NCBI GenBank assembly: GCA_008711295.1
Contig: VUYV01000004.1
Span: forward strand, 3,197,129-3,261,128
Length of the DNA: 64,000 nucleotides
Source: Anarhynchus alexandrinus
Lineage: Eukaryota > Chordata > Aves > Charadriiformes > Charadriidae
Direction: 5' to 3'
Shown here: piece after piece, positions 53,954 through 64,000 of the stretch
How positions within the stretch are numbered: the stretch's first letter is position 1
How the letters are laid out: each line of letters starts with the position of its first letter
Program-made: the position numbers and the translations under genes
Notes under the pieces: generated by a model
Databases searched by the model: none
The model's input: only the letters and a program-made list of their open reading frames with translations
What the model was told of the DNA's origin: nothing

Positions 53954-56546
53954 AAGCAATTTGATAAAATGTCAGCCTTGTTCAAATTTTCTTGCTGTAT
54001 AAACTGAGTGCTAATGATCTTGACTCTACTACCCTCATGTATTTATGCAGCCTTTTTCATGTTTGCTGGATTATTATTGATTGTTAGATGAAATGATAAA
54101 TAAGAGAAGTTCATGTAACCTAAACTCTGGGGGCCTTTTAGGAAAAAAAATCCTGATTATCATGGAGCATTGCTTATTCACTACCACAATTTCACACTAC
54201 TCACTATATCCCACAATTATCATCAGAAAGAAAACATTAAAAATACCACAGACTGACCACAAACCCTCTCAGTATTTTATAAAAATGGTACCTAAATATC
54301 TCTGACCCCCAAGTTTGGTTTACAAAGGCAGAAACATCATAGTTACAATTTATACAAAATCTCACCTTTCTCACAATATCAGAGTTTTACAAGTTTCTAG
54401 TACAACCTTCAGTCATTTTCTCAGAATAATGGTATTTTATACTTTTTACTTCTTTCCTCCGGAAACCTCATGATAGAGTTTGACAGTGAAACCACAAACT
54501 ATATATAGGTTAGGATACGTAGACCAACTTAACAGTATAAAATCAAGACATTTCTTGCTGCTAGTGCAGCTAAACTGGATTTCCTCCAAATGAAAAGATT
54601 TTCCAATAACTACTCACTTAGCAGCAACAGCTAAAGAAAATATTTAAGGCTACAATGCTACGAACATGAAAGAGTGAGAAACAAAGGCAGGATTCTTTAA
54701 CTGGAAAGCCAATCCTAATCTCTTCCAGTTAAGAGTTTATTCTCCTTCACAATTTTTAATGTTCATTGAGAAAATATATACATTAAAAGGAAGATCCTAC
54801 AAAAAGTTAAATAATTCAGGACTATTCCAATTCATTGTTGATAGGATATATTTCTCTCTCAAATAAAACTAGAATTCAAACCAATAAGCACATCAATCAT
54901 TGTTGCACAAGTGAGCTAGCAGATGACCTGTGGGGTTTAATGGATTATAACTGTCCTTTTTATTTTTTAATATCTCCTAACCAAAGATCTCAGATAAATT
55001 CATTCATCTCAGAGAAGCAGCATATCTTACCAATATAGATATTACTAATTTCTTCTTAGCAGATGAGGAAAGGAAAGATTAGGACTTCATTTTTCAAGAC
55101 CTGTGGCTGGATGTATTTTTTTTATCCCAAATTTCCTTTGGCTGCAGCTGTGATGCCCAAAGGTTCTCCTATTTTTCAATCCACCATGCACCAGCAGGCT
55201 CACCACAGGCCCTATCACCTTGTCAGCCACAGTTTGCGACTCCTCTGAAAGTTAATTTCAGAGCTCAGCACCCCCATAAAACGCCCAGCAATTTCACATT
55301 GGATGCAAAAGAAACCAGAATTTTGGTTTGATGAATTCCAGTGCCTAACTTTAAAGGATTTAAGTTTGAAGATCATGCATACAGACCTACACAGATAAAG
55401 TCAGTAGGAAATATCAGAGAGGGATGTCTACTTCTTCAAGGTCCACATTTTAGTAGATGCTGCTTGCAAGACAGTACGTACAGAATCGAGAGGGATGCGC
55501 TACCTTGTAGGCTATTAGGTCGCTTTTATATCCTGTGTGCCTGGGCAAATGGATGGGGTGCTGGTGGACTGCTCACTTGAATTCAAATAACTAAACTCTA
55601 TTTAAGGGTGATATTGGAGCATCAAATTCTATTTTAGGTTGGTCTTAGACTTCCATGTCACAATGAAAAGCCTATGACAGAGCTAGAAATAGCAAAGCTC
55701 ATCTCCCAATCACTTCTGTCAAATCATAAGGTTTTCTTTCTTCTCTTGGAGTTTATTTTTCCACTCCAGCAGCATCTCTTGAATGCATTAGGTCACATAT
55801 ATAAAGGAAAAAGCAGAGCTAAGCAGAGAGCATAATTAACTAAATTTTCTCTATTTAGATCTTCATACAAAGCTATTCCAATTTCTGGGAATAAAGTGCC
55901 AGTGAAAAGGTCCTCTCTTCAAAACACATAATTCCTATACCCCTTTGCATTCCTACACACCCTCTACTGCGCAATACGCGTTCTCACTTCTTACCATCAT
56001 CTCCCATGCTTGCAATGAGGTCATCATACACTGTAATATGAATTTAGCTGATCTCAGCAGGAAAGAAAGCACCTTCCCAGGAAAGAAAAGAGTGAAAGCC
56101 CCAGGCAGGTAGGAGAGCAAAAAAGAACCACTTGCAAAGTGTATATTTTGCACATAAATCGACTTGCTGTAGGAGAGCAAAACAGTAAGAGCACTTTCAC
56201 TCTGCAGGCACTTATATCAGCCCACTGGAAGCTCCCTTCAAGCCTAATCCTGGAGCACCTTGGGCTGCAGTAGTGGTTGGTGAGCTCTCTCCCCTCAGAA
56301 ACCACCCAGCAGAGCACACAGTTGTCAGGAAGGCACATCCGTGTTGATCACATGTGTTGAGCCAACATGCAAGCAACTCTGGAGAGATCCCATGAAAGTA
56401 GGAGGCTTATGAAACCTAAAAAGCTCTGCCTTGTTACACGGCCACATCTAAACTCCTGTCACCAACAACCAGTTCTTACCAACCTTTTCTGGGGAGCTCA
56501 GCCCTTAAATGCAAGTTTCCACCATCAATCTCTATTGCTGGATGAC

Positions 56547-56598
56547 ACAAGTGTAGGAATTACAGTAGGGCCACAAGTGTAGGAATTACAGTAAGGCC
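56547..56598. repeat. Two-unit tandem duplication, period 26
   Basis: A 26-base unit beginning ACAAGTGTAGGAATTACAGT occurs at 56547-56572 and 56573-56598 with one G/A difference near its end. The near-identity points to a recent local duplication. Confidence 0.88.
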
Positions 56599-59049
56599 AT
56601 GTATGCTGTAGGCTGTACTGGAGGAAGAGGTGAAGCTATTGGATGCTCAGTGAAAAGTCTAATTACTCCCATGCTTCTGCTGCGGGTACTTCTGGCAAAG
56701 CAGATAAACTAGGAGAAAAAAGAAAAAAATCCCACAAAACACCAAAACAAACCACAGTGGAGTTGGGGTCCACCAGATAATCAAAGGACACAACTCCCCC
56801 CTCATACACTAAGCATTAGAGAAAAGGACATGCAACAATAGCAACACAAACTACTTTGCAGTTTAAAATAAGGACAGAATGCACTTCTCATAGATGGGAA
56901 CAGCATTTGATCCTGCATCTCTCCCTGAGGGCCAAAATCCTTCCTCCTGCCCTATCTGACATTGGTGCACTCAGCCCTACTGTCAGTTTCTGACAAAGTC
57001 CACATCACACTGTGAAAGGAGATGGATGCAACAAAGAGGCACATTTCCCCATGTCCTGGTTAACTCTGGTATCGTGGATTCCATTTCAGAATGAAGTGAA
57101 AAGAATGTTTTTCTACGTTTTTCAGGGGAGAAAAAAAAAGATATCAGATTCAGGAAACTAGAGGATCTATAATCATCAGTTGCTGTCAAAACTTCATTTA
57201 CTTCTTTAAAGGTAACAACTGTATATAATTTAGCACACAGGATTCACTAAATATAATTATAAATTGAATAGCTATTTAAAAAAAAATAAAAAGCAGCAAC
57301 AACTTTTTTCACTCATCAATATACCTATGCCTGACATTAAGTACCTTAAGGCAATTCCATCTCTCTCACTCCTTTGTTGATTCATCTCCAGAAACAGGAA
57401 AACAAATTTAAAAGGTTGCAAGCAGAAATTATAAATGCTGTCAACTTTAAAACAAAAAGGAAGATTATGTTTATTAGGCTCAGCAAAAACATGCTAATAA
57501 AAGAGAACTGTATCTACACTGCAGATTCAGAAAACCATGTTCTTCAGTCTGGAAAACTATGGCATCCGTACATATTTTAATTGTAATGTATGTGACAGCA
57601 TAATGTTAATAACCAGCAGCAATTTGGACTTACAGCAAACAGGAATTGTAATTGCATAACACTAGAAGCTTTGAAGCATTAATTACTGAAAGCATTTTGA
57701 AGGACTGACATGAAATAATACTTCTATGTTTTCCATCCTTGGCAGAAAACATCAGATAAAGATTTCCTCTCCATTTCAGTTTCCTCGTATACATACCTTG
57801 AAATTTGAAGAAAAACAGTAAAACAAAATAGACTAGAATATTTTCCACAAACTTCAGGGATCTTTCAACACATTTTGATGGGAAGGATAGAGAGTCTTCA
57901 GTCTCCTCTGGTCATCAGCACGCGAAAAGCTGACAAACCAGTCTCTGGGCCTGCACAGGCTGTGTGTCCAGGGCTGGTCAAGGTGAAGGGACTTTGAGGT
58001 TTGTCTTTGATGGCAGAGGCATGGCTGTGGGCTCTACAGCAGCTTGCTGTGGGCTAGGATGTACCACAGTTTGTGCCTCTGCACACAACCCTCCCAGGTG
58101 GCCAGTTATGAAGAATACAGTGAATAATTAATTTACATTCAAAAGGACAGAAGATAATGGGATAAAGGCAGAGGACATTCAATCACTTATTTTATAAAGG
58201 CATTTAGTAGTGCTTTACTGGGAAGATATAATTGCTTGTTGCTTATCTACAGTATGTCATCTTCAAATAATTGTTGATATTAACAGTGATAAAATGGCTT
58301 CAGAGAGGTTAAGTCACTTGGCCAAGACCAAAGAGGAAGCAAGTGTGTGAATTAAGCTGAAAAATCAGTCAGTTTAAGGCTCTGTGCTCCAGTCCAATCT
58401 CACTACCTGGTGCTCACAGCAGTATTCCATATTTATCCATCATTTACATTTTATCACCTTCTTTGCTTTCCTCTGACTCTCACCCCCATACAGACTCAAG
58501 ACAAATATTTTTAATTTCTCTAGTTCATTAAAAAACAAAACCTAGACCTTGGCCCTTATGGTCCACCTCTTTCACAAAATTAAAAACAGTCCATCAGTTT
58601 CACATTTACGACTCTAAATCTTGCACTGCGTGGAACAGCAGTATGAGGAAAAATCCCAAAGGTACCTTTCCCTATATATTTTAGTATTTAGCAGTTTCTA
58701 GAAGATTCCCCTTGGAGACAATTTCCTATTAGAAAGGGGATAGAGTTTACTCTAAACATAATTGTTTTGAAACAAAAAATATTCAGTAGCGATGAGTAAT
58801 TTTTGCCTTTTGGTTGTTTTGCATGGCTGCTGCTTCTTTTTTGACCTGTATATCCTATATTTTCCATCTGTTCAAGCCATGATTTCCAGTCCACTGGAGC
58901 AAAAGCAATGGTAAAAGCATTTTGCCAGCAGCCCTTGGCCTCACTTTATGAATACAGTTCCAAGTCTTGCTGCCGCTCAAGGTAGAGATTCTAAAAATAA
59001 GGGACTGTTTCAAAATAAAAATTAATACAATTTTCTCATAAGAGATATT

Positions 59050-59067
59050 GGGGGGGGAGAGGGGGGG
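59050..59067 (+). other. G-rich run with quadruplex potential
   Basis: Eight G, AGA, then seven G. Each long run can supply two GGG blocks, so four blocks with loops of 1-3 bases are possible. Confidence 0.6.
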
Positions 59068-59776
59068 CTTTCCTTTATCGGAGAGGAAATCAGAGTGAGA
59101 AGAGACCAGACAGATGCAGCACAAGTTGACTCTGTTGATATTTACAATATAGGAGAAGAAACCATAAAGACAATATCCATTACAGCACACAACAGCCACC
59201 AGCACTCCTCCTTTTGTCCCAAGAAGCAGTCCTGCCATTGCAAATCAGAGGACACAGCATGAAAGTCATCACTATTCCCACCACTCCCAGGTTAGAGAAG
59301 GGGAAAGGAGGAGGCGGCACATTAACTGACTTACTTAAAGTCACCCTGTAATTTTACAGATTATTTGGTACCAAATCTGTGTCTGCAAAAAAATCTGAGG
59401 TTTTCAATATATGACAACAGTTGGCAGTGCTAGCCATGTTAGCCAGATGCAACAGATACCCATAGAATACATTTATGGTCTTCACAAACTCAGGATCTGG
59501 CAAGGTTTCACCTACATCCTTGGGATTCCCTTCCAAACCTTGGAACCCCAAAGTTGGAAACAGCTGGGTGTTTGTTAGAGCTAAGTCCCACTTCTCAAGG
59601 GGCCTGTCAAAAATCACTCTCACATAGCAGGTTTTAATGGACAATCCTGTATTTTCCCCATTTCCCCATCTAGTTTATATTGCATAACAGGCACATTTTT
59701 TTTTCATTTAGAAATATACAAACTGGCCATCAGTTGGTGAAAATCCATACGTAGTACAGGAAAAAGGGATCATTTG

Positions 59777-60478
59777 GAAATACAGGCTGGGCAGAGAATG
59801 GATTGAGAGGAGCCCTGAGAAGGACTTGGAGGTGTTGGTTGATGAGAAGCTCAACTTGAGCTGGCAATGTGCGCTCACAGCCCAGAAAGCCAACCGTATC
59901 CTGGGTTGCATCAAAAGCAGCGTGGCCAGCAGGTCAAGGGAGAGAATTCTACCCACCTACTCTGCTCTCACAAGACCACACATGGAATATTGTGTCCAGC
60001 TCTGGAGCCCTTAACATAAACATGACATGGACCTGTTGGAGCGATTCCAGAAAAGGGCCACAAAGATGATCAGAGTGCTGGAGCACCTCTCCTATGAAGA
60101 CAGGCTGAGAGAGTTGAGGTTGTTCAGCCTGGAGAAGAGAAGGCTCCGGGGAGACCTTACAGTGGCCTTCCAGTATCTGAAGGGCACCTACAGGAGAGCT
60201 GGGGAAGGACTTTTTATGAAGGCATGTAGTGATAGGACAAGGGGGAATGGTTTTAAAGAATTTTTTTTTAAAGAAACTCTTTACAGTGAGGGTGGTGAGG
60301 CACTAGAACAAGTTGCCCAGGAAAGTTGTGGAGGCCCCATCCCTGGAGGTATTCAAGGCCAGGTTGAATGGGGCTTTGAGCAACCTGGTCTAATAGGTGT
60401 CCCTGCCTGTGGCAGGGGGGGGTGGAACTAGATGATCCTTAAGGTCCCTTCCAACATAGAATCATAGAATGGTTTAGG
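59777..60478 (+). mobile_element. CR1 LINE copy C, 5'-truncated, with inverted tail
   Basis: Homology to copies B and D starts at AAATACAGGCTGGGC (about 59777) and covers the end of ORF2 and the 3' untranslated region. The ORF2 frame is open from the start to a TAA at 60012-60014, then continues in the same frame past 60027, so one nonsense codon breaks it. Around 60250-60290 the sequence is rearranged: an AT-rich patch replaces about 40 bases present in copies A and D. The body ends at TTCCAAC (60455). The last 23 bases, 60456-60478, are the reverse complement of the tail expected there. This copy is older than D. Confidence 0.92.
60456..60478 (-). repeat. Inverted CR1 tail of copy C
   Basis: After TTCCAAC a CR1 normally continues CTAAACCATTCTAT... 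as copy D does at 62596. Here the next bases read ATAGAATCATAGAATGGTTT, then AGG, the exact reverse complement of such a tail. It is either a small inversion of the tail or a tiny second CR1 end inserted in the opposite direction. Confidence 0.8.
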
Positions 60479-60698
60479 AAACTTCTTTCAATGTACCCTG
60501 ACTCAACGTCTGTACTTCTACAAACCAAGAGAACTTAAAGTTTTAGAGACTTAAAACTGGATTATGTCACAGAAGACATCTCTGATGGCTTTTACTCAAT
60601 GCCAGCTGGAGAGCCTGTTCTGAAATCAGAACAGGTAGCATTATCACAAATGCAGTCTTTTGTTTAGTTCACCATGTCAAAAGAGAACCTATATATTT
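60479..60698. other. Spacer between CR1 copies, no feature
   Basis: About 220 bases of AT-rich unique sequence with no recognised repeat or gene. Confidence 0.6.
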
Positions 60699-60746
60699 AA
60701 TCATAGAATGGTTTGGTTAGAATGGACCTTTAAAGATCATTTGGTT
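60699..60746 (-). mobile_element. CR1 3'-end fragment of 48 bases, minus strand
   Basis: AATCATAGAATGGTTTGGTT followed by GGACC and AAAGATCAT is the reverse complement of a CR1 3' terminus, like the start of copy B at 45861. It stops within a few bases of the 5' end of copy D, which lies in the opposite direction. Confidence 0.75.
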
Positions 60747-60754
60747 ATAGATAA

Positions 60755-61420
60755 GCTCAGGAGCAATGCATCCCTACAAAGAGGAAGGCAGGCAGAAAAG
60801 CCAGGAGGCCTGCATGGATGAATAAGGAGCTCCTGGACATGACCAAAAGAAAAAAGGAGGCCTACAGGGAGTGGAAACAGGGGCGGGTAGCCTGGGAGGA
60901 ATACAGAGGAATCGTTCAAGCAGCCAGGGATTGGGTTAGACAAGCTAAAGCCCAGATAGAACTAAATCTGGCCAGGGACATTAAGACAAACAAAAAATCC
61001 TTCTTTAAGTATGTCAGCGAGAAAAGAAAGACTAGGGAAAATGTGGGCCCCCTCTGGAAGGAAACGCAAGAACTGGTTACCCAGGACAGAGACAGAGCTG
61101 AGGTACTCAATGACTTTTTTGCCTCAGTCTTCACTAGCAAGGACTGCAGCCACACTGCCCATGATGCAGAACGCAAAGGCGAGGATTGGGAAAATGGAGA
61201 ACCACCCACTGCAGGTGAAGATGAAGTACGAGACCACCTAACGAATCTGAAGGTGCACAAGTCCATGGGACCTGGTGAGATACATCCCTGGGTCCTGAGG
61301 GAACTGACAGATGAAGTCGCTAAGCCACTAGCGATCATATTTCAGAAATCATGGCGGTCTGGTGAGGTTCCTGCTGACTGGAAAAGGGGAAACATAACCC
61401 GTTTTCAAAAAGGGAAATAA
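60755..61420 (+). pseudogene. CR1 ORF2 fragment: linker and start of reverse transcriptase (copy D)
   Basis: About 221 codons are open from 60755 to a TAA at 61418-61420. The first part is a lysine/arginine-rich linker ([33 protein letters not shown]). A hinge with [18 protein letters not shown] and [10 protein letters not shown] follows, then the N-terminal reverse transcriptase region with [19 protein letters not shown]. These are the standard order and spacing of CR1-type non-LTR retrotransposon ORF2. The frame is lost at about 61398-61400, before the stop. Confidence 0.9.
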
Positions 61421-61758
61421 GGAAGACCCAGGGAACTACAGGCCAGTCGGTCTCACCTCTGTGCCTGGCAAGATCATGGAGCAGATCCTCCTGAAAACTC
61501 TGCTGAGGCACATAGAAAACAAGGAGGTGATTGGTGACAGCCAGCATGGCTTCACCAAGGGCAAGTCATGCCTGACAAATTTGGTGGCCTTCTACGAAGG
61601 GGTCACAGTGGCGGAAGACAAGGGAAGATCAACTGATGTCATCTACCTGGACTTGTGCAAAGCGTTTGACACTGTCCCACACGATATCCTGGTCTCTAAA
61701 TTGAAGAGACACGGATTCAACAAATGGACCACTCAGTGGATAAAGAACTGGATGGATG
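61398..61758 (+). pseudogene. CR1 ORF2 fragment: reverse transcriptase core, cut by gap (copy D)
   Basis: The next frame takes over at 61398, directly where the previous one loses similarity, and stays open into the gap. It contains [10 protein letters not shown], the fingers motif [10 protein letters not shown], and the catalytic motif [12 protein letters not shown], whose first aspartate is at 61650-61652. It then reads WIKNWMD up to the N run. The second catalytic box (FADD, seen in copy B) should lie in the gap. The frame change fits loss of two C from a C-run at 61398-61400. Confidence 0.9.
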
Positions 61759-61987
61759 NNNNNNNNNNNNNNNNNNNNNNNNNNNNNNNNNNNNNNNNNN
61801 NNNNNNNNNNNNNNNNNNNNNNNNNNNNNNNNNNNNNNNNNNNNNNNNNNNNNNNNNNNNNNNNNNNNNNNNNNNNNNNNNNNNNNNNNNNNNNNNNNNN
61901 NNNNNNNNNNNNNNNNNNNNNNNNNNNNNNNNNNNNNNNNNNNNNNNNNNNNNNNNNNNNNNNNNNNNNNNNNNNNNNNNNNNNNNN
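61759..61987. other. Assembly gap (229 N) inside CR1 copy D
   Basis: The gap falls between the RT segment WIKNWMD and the segment [10 protein letters not shown]. In copy B the stretch from just before FADD to the equivalent of the latter already spans about 285 bases, so 229 is too short to hold all the missing RT. Either the gap size is nominal or the copy carries an internal deletion. Confidence 0.9.
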
Positions 61988-62523
61988 GCGATCGCAGCAC
62001 AGAAGGCCAACCGCATCCTGGGCTGCATCAAAAGAAGTGTGGCCAGCAGGGCGAGGGAGGTGATTCTGCCCCTCTACTCCACTCTTGTAAGACCCCACCT
62101 GGAGTACCACATCCAGCTCTTGGATGCCCCAACATAAGAAGGATATGGACCTGTTGGAGTGGGTCCAGAGGAGAGCCACAAGGATGATCCGAGGGCTAGA
62201 GCACCTCTCCTATGAGGAGAGGCTGAAAGAGTTGGGGCTGTTCAGCCTGGAGAAGAGAAGGCTCCAGGGAGATCTTATTGTGGCCTTTCAGTACCTAAAG
62301 GGGGCCTACAGGAGAGCTGGGGAAGGAGTTTTTACAAGGGCATGTAGTGATAGGATGAGGGGGAATGGCTTTAAACTGGAAGAGGGGAGATTTAGATTAG
62401 ACATTAAGGAAGAAGTTTTTCACTTTAAGGGTGGTAAGGCACTGGAACAGGTTGCCCAGAGAGGTTGTTGAGGCCCCAACCCTGGAGGTGTTCAAGGCCA
62501 GGCTGGAGGTGGCCTTAGGCAGC
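61988..62523 (+). pseudogene. CR1 ORF2 C-terminal fragment (copy D)
   Basis: After the gap one frame reads [18 protein letters not shown] and [13 protein letters not shown] to a stop at 62135-62137. The adjacent frame then carries on from 62124 with [28 protein letters not shown] to 62471, and remnants of the C-terminus follow. The shift sits in the AGCTCTTGGATGCCCC region (about 62115-62130), where copy B has the same extra base relative to copy C. Confidence 0.85.
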
Positions 62524-62620
62524 CTGGTCTAGTGGGAGGTGTCCCCGCCTATGGCAGGGGGGTTGGAACTCGATGATCTTTAAGGTCCCTTCCAACCTAA
62601 ACCATTCTATAATTCTATGA

Positions 62621-64000
62621 TAATGGATATACTAGACTGACATGTAAGATTTCTTATCCTGTAATAGCAACTTATTTCAGTCATAGGCTACTTCAACATC
62701 TCATCACTTAGAGTGACATTTATTCCTAAAGTAAAGGCCGTGAAAGAGGCATTAGCATCTTGTCCAACACTGGGATTATAGGAGATCCCAACGTAAAAAA
62801 GAATTTAAGCCAAAGCATTTAACCAAGCTCATTTTTTGCTCTTAGCTGGTAGTTGCTTTCTCCTTTACAGCAGAAGAGATATATAAATTAGCAGCCACTG
62901 AGGACTGAATTAGCTATGTACATGTCATGGAAGAATGAATGTAGAACATAGATACTACAATTCTGACCAAGAAAACAACCAAACAAAAGCTTAGACATGC
63001 TGAAGCTAGATCAAAGACAGACTGGCAATGGTGCTTTAGAAGCACAGTAGAACAGATATTATAACTACTCTGATATTGCAGCAGATTATAGTCTGAAAGC
63101 CAGTTACTGTTAAAAAAGCAGGTCATGAGAAATCAAAACTCACAAAAGTGACATGAGTAATAGCAAGCTGTTACAGAAGTTTGTGTTTTTAAAGGTAACA
63201 ACAAACTGGTGTTTCTGAAGAAGGAAATGCCACATTTTTCATTTTGAACTGATACTTGTTATCTATTTATAGCTTTTTTGTTTTATGATACCTTAGATCT
63301 CAAAATAAAAAGCTAAAATTCAAACACATCATTTCCTTTTTGTTCCAGAAAATTAATTTTAGAAGCATTCATTTAAAAGCTCAGGTGTTCAGTCTTCATT
63401 CTAATTTAAACAAAACAAGATTTTTGAAAATTTTATAAACCTACATATAATATAATTATCATGGTTATAACTAGCTCTACTTTTAACTGATCACAGCTCA
63501 TGGAATTATAAAGGCTTTGAAGTCAGATTTCCAAGATCCCACATTTACAGAGTAAAAACAACAAAAGGTTTTTACTTTAATTTTCTCTTAGATAGAAAAG
63601 ATTTTTAATGTTTATATTTAAACCACTTTTCATATGTAGTAGAAGTTTCCATGCATGCCTGAAGTAATATTAATATCACTTTAAAGTCACAAGTACAGAG
63701 AAAGATAGAAAGCCACCCCTGAACGCTTACCATGAGGAACTTGGATTGTCTGTCTTGAAATTAGTAACTTGGGAAACAACTTATATCTTAGGCAGATTCA
63801 CTCAGAAAATGAAAACCTCATATGGCAAGGACAGCAGATATCCTACTGATGTTTGTCCTCTACCAGATGAAGGGGAAATAACTGTCCTCGAGTCAGCAAC
63901 TAAGTGCGGTGGCTATTCCAGTTATTTATCACACACATGCAGAGGAAAAATTACCCGATTTTATGGCAAACCGCTTCCCCCAGAAATCCCATACAAATNC
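62621..64000. other. AT-rich single-copy noncoding DNA
   Basis: No gene or repeat is recognised. A single N is present at 63999. Confidence 0.55.

Larger units (their letters stand above)
48913..59776. other. AT-rich single-copy noncoding DNA
   Basis: No exon, RNA gene or clear transposon is recognised. Local features include an A/C-rich tract (50403-50470), two short tandem duplications (53896-53953 and 56547-56598), a repeated GTAGGAGAGCAAAA (56109-56122 and 56169-56182), a GC-richer patch at about 57900-58100 and a G-rich run at 59050-59067. The 96-codon minus frame at 59354-59644 has no recognisable domain. Confidence 0.5.
60750..62620 (+). mobile_element. CR1 LINE copy D, longest in the window, gapped
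   Basis: The copy runs from the linker between endonuclease and reverse transcriptase of ORF2 (in frame from 60755) through RT, the ORF2 C-terminus and the 3' untranslated region, to a tail ending ATTCTATAATTCTATGA at 62620. The visible length is about 1.6 kb plus a 229-base gap (61759-61987). The endonuclease and everything 5' of it are missing, so it is a truncated insertion. A frameshift at about 61398 and a frame change near 62120 break the reading frame. The 3' end closely matches copy A. Confidence 0.95.

Noticed and set aside
56054..56338. Repeated FCSPT motif in a minus-strand open frame
   Set aside because: It comes from the duplicated DNA word GTAGGAGAGCAAAA 60 bases apart; no other sign of a protein.
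59354..59644. 96-codon minus-strand frame with fairly protein-like composition
   Set aside because: I recognise no family, and a single short frame without conservation data cannot be called an exon.
61629..62187. Several frames crossing the second N run
   Set aside because: Same artefact; only the plus-strand CR1 ORF2 frames on either side are meaningful.

Overview
This is vertebrate nuclear DNA, almost certainly from a bird. The main evidence is a set of CR1 LINE fragments that end in the avian-type tail built on ATTCTATG. Two LTRs also have the TGTCATGG...CCATGACA style of ends seen in avian endogenous retroviruses. The ERVL-like LTR design suggests Neoaves, but that is inference. The window is AT-rich, intergenic or deep-intronic, and I found no host protein-coding exon that I would defend. 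Open frames of 60-168 codons are scattered on both strands at about the length expected by chance, and the only recognisable protein similarity is to the CR1 reverse transcriptase.

Layout: 1-4335 is single-copy AT-rich DNA. 4336-5318 is a 5'-truncated CR1 (copy A) split by a minus-strand LTR, whose far end lies in an assembly gap (4796-5056). 6764-7035 is an older, diverged CR1 on the minus strand. 7036-23132 is single-copy DNA with two small CpG-rich pockets (7139-7402 and 17936-18200) and several stretches that look like conserved regulatory DNA. 23133-23718 is a complete solo LTR. 23719-45860 is more single-copy DNA with a few microsatellites. 45861-46782 is a minus-strand CR1 (copy B) that keeps the catalytic FADD box of the reverse transcriptase. 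46783-59776 is single-copy DNA containing a good G-quadruplex motif and a cluster of overlapping open frames.

59777-62620 is a CR1 cluster. Copy C has an exactly inverted tail. After a spacer comes a 48-base minus-strand CR1 tail lying directly against copy D. Copy D is the longest CR1 here, spans part of ORF2 and is interrupted by a second gap (61759-61987). 62621-64000 is single-copy DNA.

No set of genes works together here. The biology visible is retrotransposon turnover: truncated CR1 insertions, LTR insertion into a CR1, solo-LTR formation and small rearrangements at CR1 ends. I found no convincing new gene system. The best leads are the CR1 tail inversion, the tail-against-CR1 junction, an indel shared by copies B and D, and a few candidate enhancers that need cross-species alignment.
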